Shown here: piece after piece, positions 13,801 through 26,973 of the stretch | Layout: each line of letters starts with the position of its first letter | Numbering within the stretch: position 1 is the first letter of the stretch | The notes under the pieces: generated by a model | The model's input: the letters and a program-made list of their open reading frames with translations, nothing else | What the model was told of the DNA's origin: nothing | Databases searched by the model: none | Position numbers and translations under genes: made by a program | NCBI GenBank assembly: GCA_013399895.1 | Contig: VXBA01005701.1 | Location: 248,001-312,000, forward strand | Direction of reading: 5' to 3' | Origin: Serilophus lunatus | Taxonomy: Eukaryota > Chordata > Aves > Passeriformes > Eurylaimidae | DNA length: 64,000 bases

Positions 13801-15203
13801 AAGGTCCTGATGCCGCCTTCAGCTGTTGTTTCAACGTATTTTTAACCTGTCTGTGTCCGATTTGCAGCACCAGTTCACTTGCCTCACTTTGAAAACAAAA
13901 TAAGGTCTTTATGAGAGGAAATTCATAAATGATCAATATTATGAAAATGCAAGGTTGCCCTGTGGCCTGGTATTTGGTCAGTTCTAATAAAAATTACTGG
14001 TTTTTTCACTAGTTACTGTGGGATACAATTCCACAGGGAAATGTGGATCCTACTGTAAAGAGATTTTCCTGCTTATTTCTTCCCCTTTTTTGATACACAA
14101 ATCTGCACTATATAAAATTCTCAATTACTTGACATGGTCCTCCTTTTAAAAACAAATTTAACACCTTCTATCTAAACATTCTCTCATAGAAGAATCCCTT
14201 TAGACCCCACACCATTTTTCCTGTAGTTTAATCCAATTGCAGCATGTGGTTTTGGTTAGCAGAGAAAGGACTTATTTCAATGATATGTTAGTTCCCTGTG
14301 GCCTAAAAATGGTAGTAATTCATGGTAATTTTGGGGAAGACATAGGGACTAATTTCTGAGCTTTCTATCATCCCAAATTAAATTTTAGAAAAGACTTGGT
14401 TTAAGATTTTCTTCCTGTCGTCTCTACTCTTTTCCATCTCATGCTTTTTTCCCAGAGAACTGAATAAGAAGAAAAGCTAGAAAGAGAAGAAAACCTGTTG
14501 AATTACTAACTTGTAATGTTGTTGTCTTTTTCTACTTCAGAGGTACTCAGTTCAGAGACTATAATAGAGTCTTCTTTTTCTCCACAGATGTAATCACTAA
14601 TCGAAATAAATTTTACCTCTACAGCCTTTTTAAAAATAAACTATTAATCTCTATGCTCATGGAGAAAGACATTCACAAGATCAGATTATTTTTCACTCCA
14701 ATGACTATAGTCCTCTCTTGTTGGATCTTCAAACATTCATCTTATCCTGTTTCAAATCACCCAAAATGCACCCACAGGACACACCAAAAAGCAAATGGGG
14801 AATTGAAAAGCTAACTTCTAAGTATGAAAATTTACTTAATGCTACCTGGAAGTTACTGGATTCTGCTCAAATTGGCAAGAGGGGTGTTACCAGGGTGCTA
14901 GAAAGCTGATGAAGCAGTATGCAAAGCCAGTGCTGACCTTCCTCATGAAGCAGGCTAAAACTGATACTGCCTTGAGATCTCCTTTAGTTTGTGAGAGATC
15001 TGTACCATTTCAATTAAACCTTAACTATGCAGCTGAAATGCAAATAAACTATTCATTCAGTATGCTAAGTTCAATGCATGGATTTGGATTGTATACACTA
15101 AAACCCTCGTGGAGATTGCCAATTCCCATTATGCTCTCCAGAACCTGGCTCTCAGTCTGGTAGATGAATTTAGTTCAGCCCTGCCCTGGTTTTGGCATTT
15201 GAG

Positions 15204-15265
15204 TTGTTTGTCCAGCAACTGAAATGGGAGATTTTGTTTGTCCAACAACTCAAGTGGGAGATTTG
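15204..15265. repeat. Imperfect tandem duplication, about 32 bp
   Basis: Two adjacent copies share 'gtttgtcca', then 'caact', 'aa', 'gtgggagattt' or near variants. The copies differ by a few substitutions, so the duplication is older than the perfect ones nearby. No function is apparent. Confidence 0.6.
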
Positions 15266-17383
15266 CAAGGACCATCTGTAGCTTCCAATAATTTTGCCCA
15301 TGTAGTTGTTCCCTCCTGTCTGCACCTACATCATGGCCTAGCTTGGGTGCAGAAGTGGGGCTTCTGCTGGAACCTGTAATGCCCTGACCATCTCTGACAG
15401 TAAAAGCTACCAGATAATTTTGTGCAAGACATACATGCCAGCCAAGATTCCCAGGCAGAGGCTTATTCCTTTTTAGGTACCCCTATTTCCTTTCTCTCTG
15501 GTTATTCCTCCTGATCTTTCATTTCAACTATTGAGAGGAGAGAAAAAAAGAATAAAACCCAAACCACAAAATCAAAACACCTATAGTCACTAGGAGAAAT
15601 GCAGCAGATCACTGCCTGAGTCACAGTGTTATCCACTAGTCCCTTCTAGCAAAAAGCAGGGGATAGGGAAAAATGCTGGCCAGACAAGAGAGCTCTGGGC
15701 TGGCTGCCTTCTGCACCCTTACCCCAGGGCTGTCTGCACCTCTGCCCAGCAGCCCACAGAAGACATGGCAGCCAGACCACCTACACACAGTTGGCCTGTC
15801 TGGTTGCCTGCATGCACTGAGAAAGCTTCTCCCTTTTATTCCCTCCAGATTTCAGAGCCAGGACGCTGGGCATACGCAATGCATGAGCATGGGCTCCTTT
15901 TTGTCACCACTGAGTGGTGATGGTAGCCTTCACTGGAACTACACACAAACAAATTCTGTGTCATTCCGTGCAATACACATATCTTGGCATGAGAGGATGT
16001 GTAATGCATCCTTTCCCACCTCATCATGTTGGGAGAGAAGACGCAGATCAATGTGACATAGCTTCACAACCCAAAGGAAAAGCCTGTTAAAATACATGTG
16101 TTCTCCCAAGTAATGCAGGCTGGGAGCAATGAACTGGCTTTCTAACCTGTTCCTATAGGCAAGGAATTTACGTTTGAGTGATGCTTTGCAGTCTTCCAGG
16201 ATTCACAAAAATGCTCAGAAAGGGGGAAATTGCCTTCAGATTCCAGGGCTCTGACAGGAGAACTCTGTGAAGGACAGGCTGGACTTCCACACTGCAACGT
16301 GCCAGCTGCGCCAACAGCATTTAGTTCAGAAATAGCTCAGGCCAGCCTTCAAATCAAGACTGGCAATTTAGCCAACAGACCTGGAAAAAATGCATTAGGC
16401 AATTCATCCTTGAACACAAAAACCCCTTTAAAAAATATTATCTCCGAGCCCTCCCTACGGCCTATGTTGTTAGATCTGGTTTCCAGACTAGCTCAAGCTC
16501 CTAGCCCATGAAAGAACAGGGCATGCAAAGAAACTCACTTTGCAGGTGGTCTGAGGCAGCTCTGGGAACATCTCAGACACAGTACAGAACAGTAATCATT
16601 TAAATTATACCCAGGACACCTTGAGTGGCATTTGTTGCAAATAGAGACAGTGGTGGAAGGGATGCAACTTCCAGGGTCTTCCCTGGGCCTTCTTTAAGAC
16701 AACTTCCCAAGGCATCTCTCAGGATGTTTCCAAAGACAAGTCTATTTGAAACCAGAAGAGCACAGAAGGGTGACTCTTTTTCTTGACAACACAGCATCCT
16801 GAGCATTTTAGAGGCCCTTAGAGGCCCTGGGAAAGGGCAGCCCAGATGAAGGTTTTAGTAAGAGACATCTGGGAAGTGTTTTGGCTGTAATTTTAAGAAG
16901 TGGGAGAAGTAGGGAGAAAGGTGAAGCTAGCAAGGGAGCAAAAAATAGGTCCAGAGTAACTGCCTGCAAAGGTTACAGCACTTATGGAGCACATTTCTCA
17001 GTCTTTTAGACCCTCCCCACCCTCTGATCACCAGATATGTGCCCCAGTTTTAGAAGGAGTGGAGACTAGCCCCACCATGCTGGCAGCAGGAGGCCAGCTG
17101 GCTTGTAATTCATCTCTCTTGAGATGAGCCTCAAACCTACTTCAGTACCAGTAGGGCCTTTCCAGAAACATCAGCACCACTTTTTGCCTTTGCGCTACCT
17201 TCTAGCCTTGGCAAGTCTAATGCCTACACTATGACTACCCAGGTGCAAGAAATGCAAGCCAGGAGTCACCTGCAGCACCTTACCCCACTCCCTAGAAGAT
17301 GTTCTCCTGGCCAGCTGTCTGCCTCTCTGTAAAACAGACAGCTTCACAGCCTGCTAAGCAGTGGAATCTATCTGAAACAAGAC

Positions 17384-17429
17384 AGCTTGGCTGGCTGGTG
17401 GAGGATAGCTTGGCTGGCTGGTGGAGGAT
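17384..17429. repeat. 23-bp perfect tandem duplication
   Basis: The 23-base unit beginning AGCTTGGCTGGCTGGTGGAG is repeated once in tandem (17384-17406 and 17407-17429). Each unit also contains a shorter internal GGCTGGCTGG run. It could be a polymorphic minisatellite seed. Confidence 0.85.
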
Positions 17430-20400
17430 ACCTTGGCATTTTTGGCCAGACCTGAAGGAAAAAGAGTGCAAAGGTCCTGTGCTGTCTGGCCAGGATTGAT
17501 GGTGTCAGGTCAGGGTTCTCTGGTATGTATTTACAATGAAAGGTTGACGCCCCCCAGGAGCCAGACAATCAGGCTGGAGCACACAAGTGTGGACAAAAGT
17601 TGTCTCACCCCTCTCTACTCTGTTCTTGCTGATGTTATAAGGGTGAGCTGGAGGGAAGGCAACCAGCAAGTTGGGACACCACATGTCCTAAAATCCATAC
17701 CTCAGTAGGGGGTATTTTGCATCCAAAGAAAGAACACACCTTTTTATGGTTTTTTGTTTGCTGTCTGCCTGCTTGCACACAGTGGCTGTAGACAGTGCTT
17801 TTGCCCATTCAGAACTGCCAGCTGATGTGACCAGCTTCTGATGCGAGCAGGGGATGGGGGAATGTGCCTGATCAATAGTAGAGCTGCAACAATGTAAAGG
17901 CACTCCACAAGAGTCACCGTCATCGCCATCCTGACGTGGTCACAGGCTCATCAAACATGAACGTGGAAAGCCTGGGACTGGTGCAATAGGGTGTCAATGT
18001 GCCGTTGCAAACCAGGGTCCAAGAGGGTTGTGGGTTCTGTAGCTGTGCAGTTGAATGGCAGTGGGGGTGAGAAGAGGCCTGCTGCTAAAAACAGATTGCC
18101 TTTGGGATGAGACTGAGGAGGGCAGGAAGTAAAGGGGGCTTTCAGGGGGACAGTGGTTCCTGGGATTCTGATAGGGACCCTGTAACATGACAACGGGAAC
18201 AAAGTTTTTACAGACGAAAATAACCAATGGTAGACGAGTTCAATAGCACCTTGGCCATGAAGTCACAACAAGTAAGTCTCCTTTCACTCAAGCGAAAAGC
18301 TCTTTTGTTTTCAGCCAGAGGATGGAAATCTATCTATAGCTAATGCCAAGTAAATATGCATTGACTTTCTGTTTTTTAAAAAAATATTTCAAAAATCCTG
18401 TTTGAAAGTACCCAAGAACTTGTGCCAAGAAGTTTCCATGGGGAAAACATTGTTTCATTCATTCCTTTGAACTTTAATAATAAATGTGCTGTAAGTCTAA
18501 TTTATGAATACAACTGATGAATACTCGCATAACATTACGTGAACTTTGGCATACATCTGTTGGAGAGCTGGAATTGAGTTCTTCATGCTAGGGATGAGCG
18601 GATGGGTAAAATATTTAGGAATATCCCTTCTTCTTATTTCACACCATTACAAAACTTCTGCCTGGATTACCAGTTCAGCTGATGACTAGCATTTGAGTAA
18701 GGATTTGCCTGTTAGGGGGGAAAGCAGAGGCTGATCCGCTGATTCAACTCCTGAGGTCCCTTTTCCAGGCAAGTATTTTCTCATTCCCCAGTGACTGAAC
18801 ACCCACTGAGAACAAATTTTGCAAATAATAGATCCCAGCATTGACAGCACTGTTTCATTTCCATACGGATATACTGAAGTCAAGAAAGCCACTGTGCATT
18901 GGCCAGAGTTCCCCACTATCCCTCTCGGTGACAGCTGAGCCCAGCGTGGCCTTTGACCTGAGATCGAGCAAATGGTTTCCAGTATTCTGGATAAAAAAAA
19001 AGTAAGGCTAAAGTCACAAAGCAATTGGCTTCATGTTGCCCTGATTTGATCCGTTATAAAGCCTTCTGAACAGTAGTCCAAGAGTTTTGATGGCAGCATG
19101 GTGTTCCTATGAGAGCCCTGAGTAAATCTGCTCTGGGAGGCAGAGGAGGCTGAGCTCTGCACACCCCACACAGCCACTGCAGCCACAGCACAAAAGAGGT
19201 CACCTAGGTTCAGTGAGGGTTTCTACCACTAGCCTCAGAGTGCCTTACAGCGCTATCAAGCAGCCCTGCTTGGGCAAGCCAGCCAGTGCGTGCTCCCTGA
19301 TGAAAAGGCCCATGTCATAGGCAGTCAGGTCCTCTGGGGAGGGCAGGGCACCTGGATGCTGAGCTGCCCTGAGAACAATGTGGGTGCGTGACACCCACAC
19401 CATGGCATTCCAGGGCCAGACATACAGCCTTTAATCATCCCCTGACCTGCGTTTCACCTTACAGCACTCATTTACCTGAAGAAATTTCGGTTTGATCTGC
19501 TAGGACATACTATACCTGGCTAAACAACAGCTGTCAAAATAAACGCAACTTCTTCTGAAGGATTTGGGGAAATCAGGGGTAAAATTTGTTGCCAAGATGT
19601 CAAACAAAGAGTAAACTCTAGTTTATTTGTATGTAGCTGGGTCAATGTTTTGTTAGTTTTGTCCCCAGGGTTATGTTTCTGAGTGTTCTTTCAGATCAGG
19701 ATGAACAAAGTCTGAAGGCAATAAATTGCTCATGTGGGTCTGAACCGAGAGAGGTTACAGACAGCCTGAAGAAGAACAGTGTGGATAGTTACACCATCTT
19801 AAAGGACATAAAATTGTTCTCTTTGTCTCATGTAACCCTACTTTTAGTGATCCCTATGACAATTACTTGCTACACCAATGAAAAGTTGCTCAGAAACTGC
19901 AAGACTCTCATATGAAAAAGTTTGGTATGTCCAGGGACATACATGAAGTGACCTTAGGAGGGAGAATCAACAAATGGAAAAAATGTGTCCTATGCAGAAG
20001 AGGAAATAACTTCTGATAAATAGCCTTTGGTGAAAGTGCAGTTGTTGCACCTAATACTTAAAGTCCTTCTAGCTATGTATTGCCGCTCTGAAAAGCCTAG
20101 GGTGTTTATAATAATATTATACCTCTTCACCAGGAAAATAATTGCCCATTTCCATTAAAATGCTGAACTGTGAGAGTTTTGAAAAGTCCTTCCACGGGTG
20201 AATGAAATAAATCACTGATGGAGGCAGATTGCTGATTTGGATTCGATTACTTTTATGTGCACGTACTCTGGTGGTGGTTATCCAGGAAGCCAGGAAAGAC
20301 ATGGGAATCTGTTGAACAACACACCTCATTTGAATGAATATGAATAACCTTCCTGGACCTCTATATATCTGAGATTTGTTAAGCAGACTTTAACACTGAC

Positions 20401-21109
20401 AGAGGAAAAGAAAAAAACTACTTTGAAATATGCCAGGTATTAGGATTACCTGGTCACCAGTCAGCAGGAAAGATTCCATGCAAAACGTCTGTTGTCCACA
20501 TAAAGAGAAATAGAAGGTGCCTTTGCAACATGAAGATTTATGTAAAAATCAAATAAAGACAAAAGGCTATATGGCTGCTGCTGGCACGTTCTAATGCCAC
20601 TCATTTGTTCATATCCACACAGCTGAGATCCGTTAAAAGTGTTCCTTCAGAAGAAAATAAACTCCTCTTTCAGCAGACTTAGTTCTTAAAGATGCATTGG
20701 GTTAACTTGTCTTGACCATTAACAAAAACTGCTATAGATCAAATGAATTTACATAACAGGGTGTTTCACAGAAGAGATGCGCTAATTACTAGATCGGATA
20801 CATGGAACTATGCAGTGTGAAGAGGTATTTTAAATCTTTTTCTTTCAAACTCAGGGAGAAATGTCTGATGCACCACAATCAGCTTATTGTTTTGGAAGGT
20901 TTGAATCTCATGCCAGATAGCTGCTGAAAGCCTGTAAAGTCTTCTAATCTAAGGTTGGGCCAGCCATTTTCCTGCAAGTGATCTAATTAAGACATATTGG
21001 CTGCTGATACAGCCGTCCTACCTTTCACAGGAGCTCCAAGCAGGGAGGAGACCTCAGTATCTAGGACCTCTTCATCACTGAGAGCATAGTTTGCCTTTGC
21101 TGTTACTCT

Positions 21110-21411
21110 CACTCGTTACTCTTGTGACCAGTGATAGGACTCAACGAAATAGTAAGAAGGTGAGTCAGGAGAAGAAGTTTAGGTTAGATTCCAGGGGAAA
21201 AATTTTCATTCAGAGGGTAAAAAATACAGAGTGGTTCAACACTGGAACAGGCTTTCCAAGTAAGTGGTCACAGCACCAAGTCTGTCTGATTTTAAGAATC
21301 ATTTGGACAGAGTGATGTGATTCTTGGGGAGTCCTGCACAGGGCCAGTAGTTGCCTGGATGATCCTGATAGGTCTCTTCCAACTCAGCATATTCTATGAT
21401 TCTGTGATTTA
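21110..21411 (+). mobile_element. CR1 LINE 3' portion, plus strand
   Basis: The sequence moves from a degraded 'ctcttgtgaccagtgatagg' ORF2 end through 'cactggaacaggctttccaa'. It then reaches a typical tail with 'gataggtctcttccaactca' and ends ATTCTATGATTCTGTGAT at about 21390-21407. About 300 bases remain of the 4-5 kb element. The residual 74-codon frame at 21091-21315 is the degraded ORF2 C terminus, not a host gene. Confidence 0.9.
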
Positions 21412-21924
21412 GGAGGAACAGAACATCATCGGCTTGTCAGTGTATGCTGCTTTAGTCTGTCCCCTTATAGCGTATAAACATAAAGAAAACAGATGTAAAT
21501 CAAGCTTAGGCCAGTGAATTTTGGGACCTGTTCTTCTGGCTGCTGAAGGGCTCTGCAGCTGTATTTGTAGCCCCAGGGTGGCAATTGTTATGCTGGTGAT
21601 ATATGAAGCCTCTCCAGGACCAGAGACCTGTGATCAAGGCATGGTGGCTGGCATGCAGTACCACTGAGAAGCAAGACTGGCATTGTACTGTCCTGCCATC
21701 TACAGAAGTACCTGTTTTCCTGCAACAGGTTGAGAGTCTGTAGCTCAACGCGAGATTGTAACGTACCGTTTCACCACATGAAAGGAGTCAGAAAACCAGC
21801 CCATACCACTGCTAACTTAATTGCTCCTGTACGGATGCTAGGGCAAAAGGACCAAAATAAAGTTAAGGATCCATGTAGACCAAAGACAATAATAGAAAAG
21901 AAAACCCCAAAAACATTAAAATTA
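21412..21924. other. Unannotated spacer between CR1 and LTR
   Basis: About 0.5 kb of unique-looking DNA between the CR1 tail and the LTR. No coding or repeat signal is recognised. The true 5' edge of the LTR may extend into its right end. Confidence 0.4.
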
Positions 21925-22418
21925 GGCAATGCCCTGATTCTGGCCAGGACAATATTAATTTTTGCAGTAGCCAGGACGTGGCATGGTTGGACCCAAAGTT
22001 TATTCTGTACCGCCTCTCACCATTGCCAGGGGTGAGGAAAAGGGACTCTCTTCCAAGGAGAAGGGGTTCCTTCTGACTGAGTAAGCATGGCACCGGCCCT
22101 GTGTTGGAGAGAGAGATTGGCTGGCTGGGGTTCCAAGCCATAGGGAGCGGTTGGGTGGTGCGGCTGTGGTCAGGCTGGGTCAGGCTTGGTGAGCATTTTG
22201 CATGTGAATCACTCTTGTCTTTTATATACCTTTATTATTTCTATTGTTGCTGTTACTGTTTGTTTCCTTATCTCATTGCTGTTTCCAGTAAATTGTTCTT
22301 ATCTAAACCCATAATCTCTTCCATTTGTGCCTCCATTTCTCCTCTCCAGCGATGGGAGTGGGAGGGAGAGCAAGCAATAGGCAGCATGGTTTCGAGTCTC
22401 AGTGATAGAACTAAATAG
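21925..22418 (+). mobile_element. Solo LTR, avian ERVL-like
   Basis: Several blocks match the layout I know for avian ERVL-type LTRs, in the right order. They are 'cagtagccaggacgtggcat', 'cattgccaggggtgaggaaa', 'agggactctcttcc', a T-rich promoter-like block with TTTTATATACC near 22217, 'taaattgttcttatctaaac', and a terminal block with 'gggagggagagcaagc' and 'catggtttcgag'. No gag, pol or env sequence lies beside it, so it is most simply a solo LTR left by recombination. It is diverged and its ends are approximate. The family assignment is from memory of the consensus, not a search. Confidence 0.72.
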
Positions 22419-25400
22419 GGGAATGCCATTCCTAAACAACAACAGCAAGCTTGCTGGCTGTCTAGTCACCTTCCTCATGAGCATCTTCATGTATTGTGCC
22501 TTTCCACCCAGATCAGTAAATCTTGTCTTATGGTCATTTCTCTAAATTAAAAAATCCATCTTCTTCTCCAGTGTTGCAGACAGAGTCTTTTAAAGACCCT
22601 TTAGCTCATTTACTCTTCATCACTGTTTTTCAAGTTTGTTTGGAGATGCTCTTATGTAGGACAGCATTGCATTACCTTCCTAACTGTTCTTCCAGCAGTC
22701 CCCAATAAATTTGAGCAGGAGAGGCACACAGCAAATTCTAGACAACATAATGTTTTGAATCTGTCTCCAGAACAAAATTTTGCATTAATGTCCTTGAAAA
22801 TGCTAAGCTTTACTATCCATAGGCACACAACTCCATACTATGGCAAAGGCTTCGTGTGGCTATAGCATCTCTCTTTTACTTGAATCAGCACAGCTTCCAT
22901 GTGTTATCAAGCCCAAGATGCAGCCACGTATGAAGGTGGTTGGAGATCACCCCACCTAAGTTTACACACCTGCACATATGATTCCTCTGGCTTATTTTAG
23001 ACGCATACCTCCAAATGAAAGGAACCGAACCCCAGATATTCTCATTTCTCTTCACTGCTTCTAAAAAGAGCCTTGAGAACTAACTCAGATATAGACACTC
23101 GGTAGACATCTAATTTTGGACCAGCAGTCCCAGCCAACATAGCAACGCTTCAGATTCCTACATGACTCTGTTCTGAGCTAGCCAGACACATACTAGGTCT
23201 ACTTTGAAAATCACGTGTCTGTGCTGTCATGGCAGCAAGCCCAGGCTAATAAGCCACATTGCTGGAAGAGTATGTGGCAATAATAAAGTGGCTACCTGAC
23301 TTCTGAAACAGAGTGAGCTAGGTAGGGTACTGTCAGCTCTAATAATAAACAGAGTAGAAAGGCAGCTGTCTGCACTTGTTTGTGTACCTTTCCTGCATTG
23401 TTTAGTCTTTATAAAAACTTGTTATTGGCACTGGATCTGTTATGGATTCAGGATTTTAAGTGTGTGAACAAAGTGCCTTCTCCAGTGTGCTCATTAGGTA
23501 AATTCTACTGTATCACATTAGTGCAGAGCAAGTCAAGAAGCTTATGCCTTGCCAACTAAAATGTTATCCAGCCTACGACTTAATAACTCTTGAAAGTCCT
23601 GCCAGTTCTGCTATGATGTGTGAAAAATTAACCTGAAGCACATAGTCACTCCAAAAGAACTCTAATGTAGATATATAAGCAAAAAAAATCCTTCAGCAAG
23701 TATAGTTTATTTATATCAATAGAAATCATGTTACTTATAGCCATATTTAATATGCATCCTTGCATTACACACTATATATCATACATGTATCAGATGCTGT
23801 GGTATAGGCAGACATATAGCAGACTATCATTAGTGAATACAAAGACTGATGAGGGAAGATTTCTGGGAATGCTTTTTGCCATGTTCAAAATGTACATTGC
23901 ATCTGTGGAAAGACTGTATACTTTTCCTGTTCTTTCTTAATAGGCTATAGGTATAGTACTGTCAGGGTAGGGTTTTAAATTGGTGGGGTCTTTTTATTTA
24001 AACTAATTCAGCTAAATTTTCCTAAACGAAGGTATGTAAGTTATTCATAGCTTTTCTAGTAAAGTTGAAAAAAAACCAAAGTATGATTTGAGACCCAACA
24101 TACAACAATTTGAGTTTATTGGTTCGCTCAAAATTAATTAGAGCCTGATCCAAAGCCCATTTTAAGACAATGTCAGTCTTTCCACTGGCTTTAGTAGATT
24201 TTGGATCAAGCTTTAAGGACTACAGGAAAAAAAGATAAAAAATAATGCTGTCACAGTTCAGCCAGATAAATGAAAGCATCTGTCACTTACCATGACTTGA
24301 AACTAATTGCATGGAAAATAAGATTTATGCCCCTTAGAGGTCTGTTACTGCTTGAATCTAAATTTAAGCACTTTATTTCTCTTATATTTAAAAATACTTC
24401 ATTTTCACTTCATTAGCTCATTTTCAAGAAATTCTCTCCACCCCTGCCTGTAAAAAGCATATCTTCATCCTACAAGGGCCAAACTCAGAACCGATATTCA
24501 AGGTTTTCCAGAAAAGAAATTCAACTCTGGCTTTGTTACTGTGATAAATGCAACCTTGGTTTTGTGTGTGAAGAGAGGTGGGACAGAGCTAAGTAAACAG
24601 TGGAAAGGGGTGGGCTTTTGCTGCTCTTGCACATAGTGTCATAGCACTGGCCCTTCCAGCACCTGTGCCTGAACCCCAGTCCCCTCCCTGTGAGGTCTTG
24701 CTGTGCCGTGGGCAGCAACCCCTCCAGTCCGGGAATCCACTCTTACTCCCTGCTGCCTCGGAGCCACCACGTCGAGGGTTTCTCCCTGCTGCCTACAGCC
24801 CGGCCACCCTGGGGGCGCAGGGGAAAGTACCCCCTCCTGATGTCTCAGATCCCAGCACACTGGCTTTGCTCTTACTTACACTGTTTAAATGACCTGCTAT
24901 GTAAATAAAAGGCATTTTTGACCCAGCTTGTAAGTGATTTTTGAAGACCAAAAAGGGATCGCAAGTGCCTTTCTTAGGTAGCCTTAAGAAATAGTTTATG
25001 AAGAGCAAGAAAATGAAAACTAGGAACTCCTATTAATTTTGTACTTTCGCTCAGGAAAACAAAGTTCTATTTGGTTGTTTGGGATAGATTTTCAACCTGG
25101 GCCAAGCAGATTTGCCAACTAGGCTATTCTCTACCCTAGAAATTACTCCACTTAAGCAATCAACAAGACTCATCCTGCCATTTCCATGTGCTCACTATCA
25201 AACAAGGTAAGCTGAAAAACCTTGCATATGAGACGCATGTGGGGAATCCAGGGTGTCTTTCTAACAAACCATGTTACAACAGGCTTTTTGGTACCCGGCC
25301 ACATTCCAGTGTTTCCCTTATGAAAGGGAGACATGCAGCAGCACATCCTCGGCACACCAACCCACTAGCTACAGCAAGTTGTTCATCAGGGTCCTAAATA

Positions 25401-26418
25401 AGGGATGGGTGAAATTGTTTTGTCTAATTTCCAACTCACTTGAATGTCATGGGTTTTAAAGTTCACCAGTCTTGAATGGTTATTTGGTTTGCATTTCTGC
25501 AAGGTGAGATTGTGAGGGTGGGGTGAAGCAGAGAGAGGTCCTAGATTAAAAATGTGCCAGGGGAGACAAACCATAACAGTGAGATAATAAAAACAGGAGC
25601 AGAAGACAGGAAGGAAAACAGTTTAAAAAACAAATCATGGTCTACAGGTATGCTCTGTAAGGGAACCTATTGTATTGGTCTGATACGTACTTCAAAGTCA
25701 AATGCAATTATACTCATGTTTATAAGACTCAAGGCCTTAGGGCCAGTTAGGTAGTAAGAGAGGAAAAGAAAAGAAGTGAAAGACTTCATAGAAACAGGGA
25801 ATAATGGGCTTTCTTCACCTCAACAGATTAGTTTTTGAGTTTTTTAATGTATGTAAACAAACTAGAGATGGAGTATGGGAAAATTAAAACATAAAAGCAA
25901 GGATAGTAATGATTAATGGATTCTGGAGTTTAGTTCTTGAGATAGGGTTTAATTAGCAGATTAGTTACATAGAAAGACAAGGAAGGGAGAGGAGTCACAG
26001 GGGAAACTCCAATGGCAAAGAAAAGAAAAAAAGAGAAGAGAAGAAGTAGGTAAAAATAGTGAGAGCACTGGCCGGAAGAAGCTGCAATTAATTGCCTGCC
26101 TGTCAATTAGATTTCTCCTGCAAAATGTACTGTCAAGTAGGAAGTGTGGCCAGCTTGGAGTCATCATAAGGACTCTTCCATGTAAGTTTTTTCCTCTAGA
26201 TGTTCCTCATCTTCTGCAGGAGGAATGAAAATCTGTCCTTAACTGGATGAACAAACAAAGTCTGTCTGCTCTTGCAGAAATGATGTAATCAAACTCTAGA
26301 AAAGGAGAGCTTTAACTCAGTCTCCTGAACAAGCCTCAAGGACTAGCTCCCGGTGGCTCTTGTTCCCCCTCCTTCATGACCTGGATTCTCTAGAAAGAGC
26401 TCCCTGGAGAGCAGCAAA

Positions 26419-26973
26419 ATGTCTTTCTCCTGTTCCTGGGGGATTCTGGAGGGTAAAGCCAGGGAGACAGTGGAGCTATTCTATTGTCATCTTCCCCTTT
26501 CACTTTCCGGCTTGGGAAGACCAGTGCAGCTGGACTGGAGGTACACAGCTGCAGACTCCACCAGGTCACCCTCAGCTCTTCCTGCAGCCCAGGAGTTGCG
26601 GAAGGGTCCTCACCTTTCCTGTCACCCTTCCCTGAGCTGCCCCAGGGTCAGTGTAGCTCTACACCACCCTTGTTGCCAGCCTGTATTTAGAGAGTATATT
26701 GAGTTTTTAGCTATTAAAGAAAGGTCTGAATGTGTAGTGTTGTGTTTGCTCTGGGACATGTGCATCGTGCTAAATCACTTTTCAATGGAAGGAATACCAT
26801 CAGCAGCTGAACGGATAGTGCGAGGGAATGAAATTTTGAAAGAGCACATGCTTTTTTGGCAGGACCCAAGCAGAGCTCTTGCATCACTGACAGCATTTGG
26901 CTTTGCTGAGAAGGGCAGATCGGGCACCTCTCTACAGCTTCACCTGCAGCTTGCACTTTTCCTCGGCCTATGA
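26419..26973 (+). other. Unassigned 184-codon open reading frame
   Basis: This is the longest non-transposon frame in the intergenic part. It is rich in Ser, Leu and Cys. It has no recognisable domain, no clear signal peptide or membrane segment pattern, and two other frames overlap it on the same strand. The ATG context is poor (AAAATGT) and no promoter signal is visible. The second half is locally less AT-rich than its flanks. I think it is probably a chance frame, but it is worth a conservation check. Confidence 0.15.

Larger units (their letters stand above)
9845..21109. other. Intergenic DNA, no gene recognised
   Basis: More than 11 kb without a recognisable exon or transposon. Reading frames reach at most 127 codons (15673-16056), have unrelated overlapping frames on the other strand, and show no domain. 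The 15.6-19.4 kb part is somewhat GC-richer than its surroundings. Small direct duplications occur at 10794-10823 and 17384-17429, with a diverged one near 15204-15265. None resembles a known repeat family. Confidence 0.55.

Noticed and set aside
24640..24910. Processed gene copy ending at an AATAAA
   Set aside because: The GC-rich patch followed by AATAAA and no long A tail matches no protein I recognise; the frames are short and overlapping.
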